Of a DNA stretch of 64,000 nucleotides, positions 1 through 11,800 are shown piece by piece. The notes beneath the pieces were generated by a model. The model was given only the letters and a program-made list of their open reading frames with translations. It was not told the DNA's origin and did not search any database. Made by a program: the position numbers and the translations under genes. Source of the stretch: Siphonodentalium dalli (Eukaryota > Mollusca > Scaphopoda > Gadilida > Siphonodentaliidae); contig CP136066.1 of NCBI GenBank assembly GCA_032622095.1, forward strand, positions 200,838,978 to 200,902,977. The letters run 5' to 3'. How positions within the stretch are numbered: the first letter of the stretch is position 1; every line of letters begins with the position of its first letter.

Positions 1-381
1 TAATGTATTGATAATAAATGCAATTCATACTATTAAATAGTAATGTCACTTTACTGGGTGGCATTATATAATTATGACGTTAGGGCTAGTGTACATATGT
101 ATGTACAAGCATATGAACGCTCAGTATGTAAAGTCGATTTCGAAAAAAATTATATAAATAAAAACACAAAATGACCCAATGTTCGTGTCCTGTTCAACGG
201 GTACATAACTTCATATGGCATATACCGCAATGCACATAATAACTGGCCCACAGAAAATGCGAACTAACATTCTGCATTGATATGGTCCAGAAAAACCTTA
301 TTTTTCAGAATATTTCAGCAATCCTTGATTTTTGTTGATTTAATCAACTAACTGAGCTGCGGTCCATGGTGGTCGTGATGC
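1..381. other. Left flank, no gene seen
   Basis: AT-rich sequence upstream of the giant element. I see no ORF, RNA gene or clear repeat. Its last nine bases (373-381, TCGTGATGC) are the left copy of the target-site duplication of the element that follows. Confidence 0.5.
373..381. repeat. 9-bp target-site duplication, left copy
   Basis: TCGTGATGC abuts the left terminus of the giant element. The identical right copy is at 16439-16447, directly after the right terminus. Together they define both ends to the base. Confidence 0.87.
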
Positions 382-1512
382 GAGAGTGGCTAAAATGCAA
401 GCTTGGCGCCAAGCTTGGCAGTTTTTAAGGCAGGTGACTAAAAGACAAGCTTGGCGTTTTCAAATTTTTAAAAAAGCCTTTTAAACGCTGTTTTCGGGTG
501 AATTATGCGGGAATAGCACCAGTTAATTACTTATATGGCCCATTTTCGTAAATTAATCGACAATAGTGGCAGTAATGTCCCCGATTGGTTGGTTAATAGG
601 GGGCGTGGTCACAAAATCAAAACATCGTCTTTTTACGCAGATTTCTTGTCGGTTTTTGGTCGATTTCGGGACATGACAATCTGCGGGATGGGATGGGATA
701 TGGGACAAAACGACAATCTGCGGGACAGAATTTCAAATTGCGTGGGACGGCGGATATCTCGAGGAATACAGGGCGTAGGGGGCTCATTTTGGTGTCTAAC
801 GAAAGGCCCACAAATATCCACACATATTAACCCCGTCACTATCCAAACACCAGAAGTTGCATTATTTGATCGACAACTGACCTAACATGGGGTGGAATTT
901 GGGATAGCATGACAATCTGCGGGACGGGATTTTCAAATTGCGTGGGACGGCCGATATCTCGAGGAATACAGCGCGTATAGGGCTCACTGACCGGACACCG
1001 GAAGTTACATTATCCGGTCGACAACTGACCTAACATAAAATGCCACAAACACGAAAAACTGCGTTTGACATTAATGTTTAGAATTTAGATTTCTCGATGA
1101 ATACACTAGCAAACAACAAGTTTTAGGTATCAAATAACGCAGTGGAATACTGTGCATTCGTTTTTAGCTACAATATGGCTGTTTTAGTGCGAATATTGTA
1201 ATGGCGAACACGCAAACACGCTCCGATAAAACAGCTAAAAATAGTCTCGATGTTTACAATTACAGGATCGATTTCAGCCGGTATATTCAATATAATGGGG
1301 CGTATAGTATATCAAAATGTAGGATTAGACACAGGGAATGTATTTTTTTCCAAATGGGTCCACCAGGCGGTGAAATTGTTGCAGATATTCGCTCCAAGAT
1401 ATTCTCACTTATTTTTATTTCAGTTGTGACTAAAAGCCCAGATGCCGGAGCCCAGCGACTAAAAGCCAAGTTACAAAATAGATCAACTGGTTTGAACGAA
1501 TGAATATGTCAA
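382..1512 (+). repeat. Left terminal inverted repeat arm
   Basis: 382 to about 600 matches the complement of 16438-16219. About 685-1510 matches the complement of 15371-14479. Only 601-684 has no partner; at the same place the right arm has 847 bp holding transposase remnants. The arm contains two diverged direct copies of a segment (about 690-885 and 905-1035) sharing CAATCTGCGGGAC and ATATCTCGAGGAATACAG, so it is itself internally repetitive. The match resumes after the LINE, at 5806-5870. Confidence 0.85.
1201..1503 (+). other. Mirrored 100-codon open frame inside the arm
   Basis: An ATG-to-TGA frame of 100 codons is open here and also in the opposite arm (14485-14787, minus strand). By eye the copies differ at seven bases, five of which change the amino acid. 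That ratio does not suggest protein-level selection. I recognise no domain. The shared openness is most simply explained by the high identity of the arms. Confidence 0.25.
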
Positions 1513-4500
1513 ATCTTCTCAACACAAAATTAAAGTTTTACAATTTTAGTTTTCCATACTGACAATTGCTGTTACACACTCTGGATGTCATTTGTTATTG
1601 TTACAAAAATAAAAATTATCGTAAATTTATCATTCATCGCGATGTTTAAAATATTATCATATATATGTCCTTATTCCAATCAAAATATTACTTCTTATGT
1701 AAATGGCTAATATCAAAATTGTTGCACAAAACTGTCGAGGACTGTCTTCCGATCAAATAAAACGTAGGGATATTTTTGATAGATGTAGGACAAATTTCGA
1801 CATAACTTTATTGGTAGATACCCATTGTAGTAAGGAAACCGAGTCCAAGTGGAGAGCCGAGTGGGGTTATGATGCAATTTTTTCTTCATATTCTAGTTCA
1901 AAAAGAGGTGTAGCTATACTCTTCCGAAACACAATTCAATATAAAATTCATGACAAAATAATAGATCCAAATGGAAATTTTATTATTTTAGACATCGAGA
2001 TACAAAATCAAAGACTCAGCCTTTGTGCTATTTATGGACCAAATAAAGATGAGCCATCCTTCTTTGAAGGTTTTTTTACGAAACTAGAAGAAATGGAAAA
2101 TACTTCAATTTTAATTGCTGGGGACTGGAATGTACCTCAAAATTATGCAAATGACACGATAAATTACAAGCAAGAAAATAACACAAAATCATTCCAAAAA
2201 ATTCAACTTTGGAAAAATAAAATAGACCTACATGATGTATGGAGGCTACATAACCCGGATGCTCGGCGCTACACTTGGAGGGGTCCTGAGAAAAAAATGG
2301 CTAGACTTGATTACTTCTTAGCTTCATCAGATCTTCAACTTTTTATTAAAAAATCAGACATTTTGCCTAGCTATAAGTCGGACCATAGTCCGATAAGCTT
2401 AAATTTACAGTTTGTGTGTCATGCCAGGGGAAGGGGAACATGGAAGTTTAATAATAGCTTACTAAGAGACCGAGAATATATTGACCTAATAAAAAAAACA
2501 ATATCTGAAACTGTCGACCAATATAGCATCAACAATCAGGCAGAAACAACATCCATAGACTCTGACTCTTTCAATATTAATGATCAATTACTTTGGGAAA
2601 CCTTAAAAATCATGATTAGAGGAGAGACAATAGCTTACTCATCCAAATTGAAAAAAAATAGAGATAATATTGAAAAGATACTGGAACTAAAACTAGTTCA
2701 ATTATATGAAAAGCTAGATGCAGGTGATACAACTATAATAAATGAACTAGAAAGTGCCAAAACAGATCTAAGGACAATAAGAGATAAAAAAATACAGGGA
2801 ATTATCACTCGCACAAAAGCTCGATGGAAAATTGAAGGAGAAAAATCGACAAAATACTTTTGTAATCTGGAAAAAAGAAGTTATATTGAAAAATCTATTC
2901 CCAGTCTAATAAAAAGCGATGGAACAGAAACAAATGATTTCCCAGAAATTTTATGTGAACAACATAACTTTTACAAAGAATTATGTAGCTCAAAATTGTC
3001 CAATGACGAAGTGGTAGATGACATTTTTTGGGATGTAAATAACCCATTCTTTAACTTTTTGGAAGTGGAAGAGTCAGAAACTATGGAAGGTTGCCTACTG
3101 AACCATGAATGTAGCAAAGTCTTGAAAAAAATGAAAAATGACAAGTCGCCCGGTTCAGATGGATACACAGTTGAATTTTATAAGTTTTTTTGGAACGATC
3201 TTGGAAAATTTGTAATTAATTCACTCAATTATGGATTTAAATCAAAAAAACTATCAACAACTCAACGATGTGGAATTATAACTTGCATACCAAAACAGAA
3301 TAGACCTAGAAACTATATCAAGAATTGGAGACCAATCTCATTACTGAATGTTGATGCTAAAATTGGATCGGCAGTCATAGCAAACCGATTAAAGAAACAT
3401 TTGCCAAACTTAATTTCTGATACTCAGCTGGGATTCTTGTCAGGTCGATACATTGGAGAATCAACTAGATTAGTATTTGATCTAATACACAAATGTGAAG
3501 AAGATAATATACCAGGTATCCTCACACTGCTCGACTTTGAAAAAGCCTTCGACTCCGTAGAATGGAGCTTCTTGGAAAAATGTTTAGTATTTTTCAAATT
3601 TGGCCCAGATATAATCAATTGGATTAAGACTTTTTACAATGATATCTACAGTTATATAATAAATAACGGGCATTTATCAGAAAGAATAGATATTGAGAGG
3701 GGGGTGCGCCAAGGTGACCCTCTATCTCCCTATTTATTTATCATAGCTGTCGAGATCCTCAGCTCGGCACTAAAATTTAACCCAAATATCAACGGAATTA
3801 AAATCCATGACTCGGAATATGTTTTAACTCAATATGCAGATGACCTGAGCCTCTTTCTCCGGGATGACACACAATCATTAAATACAGCACTAAACTTAAT
3901 TAATTTATTTGCAAAAATATCAGGACTGAAAGTGAACTCTGATAAAACCCAGGTTTTATGGATTGGATCGAAGCGGGGCTGTGGTGAGGAACTAAACACT
4001 GACGAACAAATATTGTGGAACCATGATAGTTCCGTAAAGATCTTAGGTATAGAACTTAATCTTTTCAACGAGGATTATATCAAGAAAAATTATATTGACA
4101 AAATAACAAAAATAAAGAACTTATTAAATGATTGGTCATTTAGACAACTTAGTCTCATTGGAAAAACAACTATCATAAAGACTTTAGCACTCCCTATTCT
4201 GACACATTGTCTATCGGTTCTCCCATCACCATCTCAAGAAATAAAAGACATGATTCAAAAAGAATTTTACAATTTCCTTTGGTCCGGAAAAATTGATAAG
4301 ATTAAAAGAAATGTTGTAATTAATAAAACAAATTTAGGTGGGTTAAATTTCCCACATATTGACTCATTTGATAAAGCTTTGAAATTATCATGGGTTAAAA
4401 AAACATTAGACCCTTTACTAATAACTGGATGGAAAACCATATTTATAGATGATTTAGAAATATATGGAGGAAACAAAATTTGGTCTTTGAACAAAGAAGG

Positions 4501-5798
4501 ACTCGATATTGTTAGTTCAGACATGAACAATTTCTGGAAAAGTGTACTACATGCATGGTCTTTAGTAGAAAAAAAATCCACCACAGCCCCGGTCGACATC
4601 ATGTCACATCCAATACATTTAAATAAACATATTACTGTTAATCGTAAGAAATTTTTTGATAAAAATTGGATTAGCCATGGAATATATTTCATTAATGATT
4701 TAATGAATGAAACCGGGAATGGTTTTCTAGATTATTTCTCATTTTGCTCTATGTATGGTATTCAAACCCCATTCACTACATACCATGGTCTTTTGAATGC
4801 TATACCATCTGAATGGAAAACTATTTTGAGGTCAAATACAAAATTGGACTCTATTAATATGCAACATATTGAGACTGTGCAATCTGCAATAAAAGTATGT
4901 AAAACATTCTACCCAAAGTTTTTAGAAAATAACGCTATAAAGCCAGAACTGACACAGAAGAAATGGGATGAACGTCTTAAAAAACATATTAGCAATACAG
5001 ATTGGGAAATAATTTACTCAAATCCATATCAAATTACAGATGATACTGGTTTACAAACATTTCAATATAAAATTTCACATGATATCATTTACACAAACTC
5101 CAAACTATATAAATGTAACTTATCAGAAACTGAATTGTGTGGCTTCTGTGAAACTGCAAAAGAAACAAATTTACATTTCTTTCTTGAGTGCACAGTCTCA
5201 AAGACCTTACTCCTTCAGTTCCAAGACCTCCTGCAAAGTAAATGTAATATCACTTTTGAAATTATTCCTGATTTCATCATTCTTGGTTTGCGAAATAACA
5301 CCACTGACTCAAACATTATTGATATATGCATTTTATTATATAAGCGTTATCTATATTATTGCAAATTAAAGGCCAATGCACCAAGTATCCAAGGGCTTGT
5401 CCAATATATAAAATATTACAAAACAATTGAAACTTTCACTCCGCCAAAGTTCAAATCAAAAAAAGAAATTAATTTTAGAGAAAGATGGGAAGAAGTGAAC
5501 AGTCTGTTTTAATATTGAAATACTGTAACTATTACTCTCTTTTTACTTACAATGTAGTTCTACACAAAAAAATGCGGCCTCGGGCCGACCGATTATTTAC
5601 TATGCTATCTAACATATACTACAGAAGATATACTATATGAATCTAAGCTTATATAACGATTGGAACAATTTGATTACATATCATAACTATTGATGTATAA
5701 TTATGTCTGATTTATGTATACATTTCTGTATAAGTGATTGTTGAAGATGATGATAATTTATGATCCCAATAAAAATATTTAAAAAAAAAAAAAAAAAA
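1513..5798 (+). mobile_element. LINE (L1/Tx1-like) inserted in the left arm
   Basis: The element runs from just after the first ATGTCAA (1506-1512) to a poly-A tail at about 5781-5798, followed by the second ATGTCAA (5799-5805). The right arm shows the unoccupied target, AATATGTCAATGG in complement near 14480, so the insertion is proven by an internal empty site. It has about 190 bp of 5' leader, one long ORF (1703-5512), a 3' UTR of about 270 bp and an AATAAA at about 5769. No ORF1 is visible: the copy is either slightly 5'-truncated or belongs to a single-ORF family. The long open ORF and clean tail suggest a recent insertion. Confidence 0.9.
1703..5512 (+). CDS. LINE ORF2-type endonuclease/reverse transcriptase
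   Basis: A 1269-residue uninterrupted protein combining target nicking and cDNA synthesis for a non-LTR retrotransposon. Residues 1-235 are an APE-type endonuclease: AQNCRG near the start, LVDTHC where QETH is usual, AGDWN, and SDHSPISL near its end. The glutamate-to-aspartate change at the metal-binding position may be clade-specific. The reverse transcriptase follows, with KSPGSDGYTVEFYK, NWRPISLLNVDAKIG, LLDFEKAFDSVEW, RGVRQGDPLSPYLF and the catalytic YADD at residues 711-714. Near residue 1150 is CGFC...H...C, the zinc-knuckle-like region typical of this protein. The NWRPISLLN and DFEKAFDS spellings fit the L1/Tx1 group. There are no stops or frameshifts, so this copy may be coding-competent if ORF1 is not needed. 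Confidence 0.93.
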   Translation: MANIKIVAQNCRGLSSDQIKRRDIFDRCRTNFDITLLVDTHCSKETESKWRAEWGYDAIFSSYSSSKRGVAILFRNTIQYKIHDKIIDPNGNFIILDIEIQNQRLSLCAIYGPNKDEPSFFEGFFTKLEEMENTSILIAGDWNVPQNYANDTINYKQENNTKSFQKIQLWKNKIDLHDVWRLHNPDARRYTWRGPEKKMARLDYFLASSDLQLFIKKSDILPSYKSDHSPISLNLQFVCHARGRGTWKFNNSLLRDREYIDLIKKTISETVDQYSINNQAETTSIDSDSFNINDQLLWETLKIMIRGETIAYSSKLKKNRDNIEKILELKLVQLYEKLDAGDTTIINELESAKTDLRTIRDKKIQGIITRTKARWKIEGEKSTKYFCNLEKRSYIEKSIPSLIKSDGTETNDFPEILCEQHNFYKELCSSKLSNDEVVDDIFWDVNNPFFNFLEVEESETMEGCLLNHECSKVLKKMKNDKSPGSDGYTVEFYKFFWNDLGKFVINSLNYGFKSKKLSTTQRCGIITCIPKQNRPRNYIKNWRPISLLNVDAKIGSAVIANRLKKHLPNLISDTQLGFLSGRYIGESTRLVFDLIHKCEEDNIPGILTLLDFEKAFDSVEWSFLEKCLVFFKFGPDIINWIKTFYNDIYSYIINNGHLSERIDIERGVRQGDPLSPYLFIIAVEILSSALKFNPNINGIKIHDSEYVLTQYADDLSLFLRDDTQSLNTALNLINLFAKISGLKVNSDKTQVLWIGSKRGCGEELNTDEQILWNHDSSVKILGIELNLFNEDYIKKNYIDKITKIKNLLNDWSFRQLSLIGKTTIIKTLALPILTHCLSVLPSPSQEIKDMIQKEFYNFLWSGKIDKIKRNVVINKTNLGGLNFPHIDSFDKALKLSWVKKTLDPLLITGWKTIFIDDLEIYGGNKIWSLNKEGLDIVSSDMNNFWKSVLHAWSLVEKKSTTAPVDIMSHPIHLNKHITVNRKKFFDKNWISHGIYFINDLMNETGNGFLDYFSFCSMYGIQTPFTTYHGLLNAIPSEWKTILRSNTKLDSINMQHIETVQSAIKVCKTFYPKFLENNAIKPELTQKKWDERLKKHISNTDWEIIYSNPYQITDDTGLQTFQYKISHDIIYTNSKLYKCNLSETELCGFCETAKETNLHFFLECTVSKTLLLQFQDLLQSKCNITFEIIPDFIILGLRNNTTDSNIIDICILLYKRYLYYCKLKANAPSIQGLVQYIKYYKTIETFTPPKFKSKKEINFRERWEEVNSLF

Positions 5799-5805
5799 AT
5801 GTCAA
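5799..5805. repeat. LINE target-site duplication, right copy
   Basis: ATGTCAA follows the LINE poly-A tail and repeats 1506-1512. The uninterrupted host sequence is visible in the opposite arm around 14475-14485. Confidence 0.85.
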
Positions 5806-5870
5806 TGGTAAGACTATTCAAAAGAATATTCAAATCAAATAGTGTTTATAGACTTAAAAACTTATGTGTC

Positions 5871-8800
5871 CGCCATTCATATATGCGGTGAAGTTCTCAT
5901 ATTATCTCCCAGTAATACGCGGGGGAGGTTCTCATATGAACATATTATCTGCCGGTCATACACGGTGGAGGTTCATATTATCCGCCGGTCATACGCGATG
6001 GAAGTTTTCTTATTATCCTCAGGTCATACGCGGGGGACGTTCTGATATGAACATATTATCTGCCGGTCATATGCGGTGGAGGTTCATATTATCCACCGGT
6101 CATACGCGAGGGAGGTTCTCATATTATCCTCCGGTCATACGATGGGGAGGTTCTCATATGAACATATTAACTGTCGGTCATACGCGAGGGAGGTTCTCAT
6201 ATTACCCACCGGTTATACGTGAGGGAGGTTCTCATATTATCATCCGGTCATACATAGGGGAGGTTCTCATATGAACATATTATCTGCCGGTCATACGCGG
6301 TGGAGGTTCATATTATCCGCCGGTCATACGCGAGGGAGGTTCTCATATTATCCTCCGGTCATACGTGGGGGAGGTTCTGATATGAACATATTATTCGCCG
6401 GTCATACGCGGTGGAGGTTCATGTTATCCGCCGGTCATATGCGAGGGAGGTTCTCATACTATCCTCCGGTCATACATGGGGGAGGTTCTGATATGAACAT
6501 ATTATTCGCCGGTCATACGGGGTGGAGGTTCATATTATCCACTTGTCATACACGGTGGAGGTTCTCATATGAACATATTATCCACCGCTCATACGCGGTG
6601 GAGGTTCATATTATCCGCCGGTCATACGCAACGGAAGTTCTCATATTATCCTCCGATCATATGTGGGTGAGGTTCTGATATGAACATATTATCCGCCGGT
6701 CATACGCGGTGGAGGTTCATATTATCCGCCGGTCATGCGCGAGGGAGGTTCTCATATTATCCACCGGTCATACGCGAGGGAGGTTCTTATATTATCCTCC
6801 GGTCATACGTTGGGGAGGTTCTCATATGAACATATTATCCGCCGGTCATACGCGGTGGAGGTTCATATTATCCGCCGGTCATATGCGAGGGAGGTTCTCA
6901 TATTATCCACCGGTCATACGCGAGGGAGGTTCTTATATTATCCTCCGGTCATACGTTGGGGAGGTTCTCATATGAACATATTATCCGCCGGTCACACGCG
7001 GTGGAGGTTCATATTATCCGCCGGTCATGCGCGAGGGAGGTTCTCATATTATCCACCGGTCATACGCGAGGGAGGTTCTTATATTATCCTCCGGTCATAC
7101 GTTGGGGAGGTTCTCATATGAACATATTATCCGCCAGTCATACGCGGTGGATGTTCATATTATCCGCCGGTCATATGCGAGGGAGGTTCTCATATTATAC
7201 ACCGGTCATACGCGAGGGAGGTTCTTATATTATCCTCCGGTCATACGTTGGGGATGTTCTCATATGAACATATTATCCGCCGGTCATACGCGGTGGAGGT
7301 TCATATTATCCGCCGATCATACGCGAGGGAAGTTCTCGTATTATCCTTCGGTCATATGTGGGGGATGTTCTGATATGAACATATTATCCGCCGGTCATAC
7401 ACGGTGGAGGTTCATATTATCCGCCGGTCATATGCGAGGGAGGTTCTTATATTATCCTCCGGTCATACGTTGGGGAGGTTCTCATATGAACATATTATCC
7501 GCCGGTCACACGCGGTGGAGGTTCATATTATCCGCCGGTCATGCGCGAGGGAGGTTCTCATATTATCCACCGGTCATACGCGAGGGAGGTTCTTATATTA
7601 TCCTCCGGTCATACGTTGGGGAGGTTCTCATATGAACATATTATCCGCCGGTCATACGCGGTGGAGGTTCATATTATCCGCCGGTCATGCGCGAGGGAGG
7701 TTCTCATATTATCCACCGGTCATACGCGAGGGAGGTTCTTATATTATCCTCCGGTCATACGTTGGGGAGGTTCTCATATGAACATATTATCCGCCAGTCA
7801 TACGCGGTGGAGGTTCATATTATCCGCCGTCATATGCGAGGGAGGTTCTCATATTATCCACCGGTCATACGCGAGGGAGGTTCTTATTTATCCTCCGGTC
7901 ATACGTTGGGGAGGTTCTCATATGAACATATTATCCGCCGGTCATACGCGGTGGAGGTTACTATTATCCGCCGATCATACGCGAGGGAAGTTCTCATATT
8001 ATCCTTCGGTCATATGTGGGGGAGGTTCTGATATGAACATATTATCCGCCGGTCATACACGGTGGAGGTTCATATTATCCGCCGGTCATATGCGAGGGAG
8101 GTTCTCATATTATCCTCCGGTCATACATGGGGGAGGTTCTGATATGAACATATTATCCGCCGGTCATACGTGGTGGAGGTTCATATTATCCACCGGTCAT
8201 ACACGAGGGAGGTTCTCATATTATCCTCCAGTCATACGATGGGGAGGTTCTCATATGAACATATTAACCGCCGGTCATACGCGAGGGAGGTTCTTATATT
8301 ATCCACCGGTCATACGCGAGGGAGGTTCTCATATTATCCTCCGGTCATACGTAGGGGAGGTTCTCATATGAACATATTATCTGCCGGTCATACGCGGTGG
8401 AGGTTCATATTATCCGCCGGTCATACGCGAGGGAAGTTTTCATATTATCCTCCAGTCATACGCGGGGGAGGTTCTGATATGAACATATTATCTGCCGGTC
8501 ATATGCGGTGGAGGTTCATTTTATCCACCGTTCATACGCGAGGGAGGTTCTCATATTAGCCTCCGGTCATACATAGGGGAGGTTCTCATATGAACATATT
8601 ATCTGCCGGTCATATACGGTGGAGGTTCATATTATCCGCCGGTCATACGCGAGGGAGGTTCTCATATTATCCTCCGGTCATACGTGGGGGAGGTTCTGAT
8701 ATGAACATATTATTCGCCGGTCATACATGGGGGAGGTTCATATTATCCACCGGTCATACGCGGTGGAAGTTCTCATATGAACATATTATCCGCCGGTCAT

Positions 8801-11800
8801 ACGCGGTGGAGGTTCATATTATCTGCCGGTCATACGCGAGGGAAGTTCTCATATTATCCTCCGATCATATGTGGGGGAGGTTCTGATATGAACATATTAT
8901 CCGCCGGTCATACGCGGTGGAGGTTCATATTATCCGCCGGTCATACGCGAGGGAGGTTCTCATATTATCCACCGGTCATATGCGAGGGAGGTTCTCATAT
9001 TATCCTCCGGTCATACGTAGGGGAGGTTCTCATATGAACATATTATCTGCCGGTCATACGCGGTGGAGGTTCATATTATCCGCCGGTCATACGCGAGGGA
9101 AGTTTTCATATTATCCTCCAGTCATACGCGGGGGAGGTTCTGATATGAACATATTATCTGCCGGTCATACGCGGTGGAGGTTCATATTATCCGCCGGTCA
9201 TACGCGAGGGAAGTTTTCATATTATCCTCCAGTCATACGCGGGGGAGGTTCTGATATGAACACATTATCTGCCGGTCATACGCGGTGGAGGTTCATTTTA
9301 TCCACCGGTCATACGCGAGGGAGGTTCTCATATTAGCCTTCGGTCATACATAGGGGAGGTTCTCATATGATCATATTATTCGCCGGTCATACGCAGTGGA
9401 GGTTCATATTATCCACCGGTCATACGCGGTGGAAGTTCTCATATGAACATATTATCCGCCGGTCATACGCGGTGGAGGTTCATATTATCTGCCGGTCATA
9501 CGCGAGGGAGGTTCTCATATTATCCACCGGTCATACGCGAGGGAGGTTCTCATATTATCCTCCGGTCATACACGGTGGAGGTTCTCATATGAACATATTA
9601 TCCACCGGTCATACGCGAGGGAGGTTCTTATATTATCCTCCGGTCATACGTTGGGGAGGTTCTCATATGAACATATTATCCGCCGGTCATACGCGGTGGA
9701 GGTTCATATTATCCGCCGGTCATGCGCGAGGGAGGTTCTCATATTATCCACCAGTCATACGCGAGGGAGGTTCTTATATTATCTTCCGGTCATACGTTGG
9801 GGGGGTTCTCATATGAACATATTATCCGCCGGTCATACGCGGTGGAGGTTACTATTATCCGCCGATCATACGCGAGGGAAGTTCTCATATTATCCTTCGG
9901 TCATATGTGGGGGAGGTTCTGATATGAACATATTATCCGCCGGTCATACACGGTGGAGGTTCATATTATCCGCCGGTCATATGCGAGGAAGGTTCTCATA
10001 TTATCCTCCGGTCATACATGGGGGAGGTTCTGATATGAACATATTATCCGCCGGTCATACGTGGTGGAGGTTCATATTATCCACCGGTCATACGCGAGGG
10101 AGGTTCTCATATTATCCTCCAGTCATACGATGGGGAGGTTCTCATATGAACATATTAACCGCCGGTCATACGCGAGGGAGGTTCTTATATTATCCACCGG
10201 TCATACGCGAGGGAGGTTCTCATATTATCCTCCGGTCATACGTAGGGGAGGTTCTCATATGAACATATTATCCGCCGGTCATACGTGGTGGAGGTTCATA
10301 TTATCCACCGGTCATACGCGAGGGAGGTTCTCATATTATCCTCCAGTCATACGATGGGGAGGTTCTCATATGAACATATTAACCGCCGGTCATACGCAAG
10401 GGAGGTTCTTATATTATCCACCGGTCATACGCGAGGGAGGTTCTCATATTATCCTCCGGTCATACGTAGGGGAGGTTCTCATATGAACATATTATCTGCC
10501 GGTCATACGCGGTGGAGGTTCATATTATCCGCAGGTCATACGCGAGGGAAGTTTTCATATTATCCTCCAGTCATACGCGGGGGAGGTTCTGATATGAACA
10601 TATTATCTGCCGGTCATACGCGGTGGAGGTTCATTTTATCCACCGTTCATACGCGAGGGAGGTTCTCATATTAGCCTCCGGTCATACATAGGGGAGGTTC
10701 TCATATTAACATATTATCTGCCGGTCATACACGGTGGAGGTTCATATTATCCGCCGGTCATACGCGAGGGAGGTTCTCATATTATCCTCCGGTCATACGT
10801 GGGGGAGGTTCTGATATGAACATATTATTCGCCGGTCATACGCAGTGGAGGTTCATATTATCCACCGGTCATACGCGGTGGAAGTTCTCATATGAACATA
10901 TTATCCGCCGGTCATACGCGGTGGAGGTTCATATTATCTGCCGGTCATACGCGAGGGAAGTTCTCATATTATCCTCCGATCATATGTGGGGGAGGTTCTG
11001 ATATGAACATATTATCCGCCGGTCATACGCGGTGGAGGTTCATATTATCCGCCGGTCATACGCGAGGGAGGTTCTCATATTATCCACCGGTCATATGCGA
11101 GGGAGGTTCTCATATTATCCTCCGGTCATACGTAGGGGAGGTTCTCATATGAACATATTATCTGCCGGTCATACGCGGTGGAGGTTCATATTATCCGCCG
11201 GTCATACGCGAGATAAGTTTTCATATTATCCTCCAGTCATACGCGGGGGAGGTTCTGATATGAACATATTATCTGCCGGTCATACGCGGTGGAGGTTCAT
11301 TTTATCCACCGGTCATACGCGAGGGAGGTTCTCATATTAGCCTCCGGTCATACATAGGGGAGGTTCTCATATGATCATATTATTCGCCGGTCATACGCAG
11401 TGGAGGTTCATATTATCCACCGGTCATACGCGGTGGAAGTTCTCATATGAACATATTATCCGCCGGTCATACGCGGTGGAGGTTCATATTATCTGCCGGT
11501 CATACGCGAGGGAGGTTCTCATATTATCCACCGGCCATACGCGAGGGAGGTTCTCATATTATCCTCCGGTCATACACGGTGGAGGTTCTCATATGAACAT
11601 ATTATCCACCGGTCATACGCGAGGGAGGTTCTTATATTATCCTCTGGTCATACGTTGGGGAGGTTCTCATATGAACATATTATCCGCCGGTCATACGCGG
11701 TGGAGGTTCATATTATCCGCCGGTCATGCGCGAGGGAGGTTCTCATATTATCCACCGGTCATACGCGAGGGAGGTTCTTATATTATCCTCCGGTCATACG

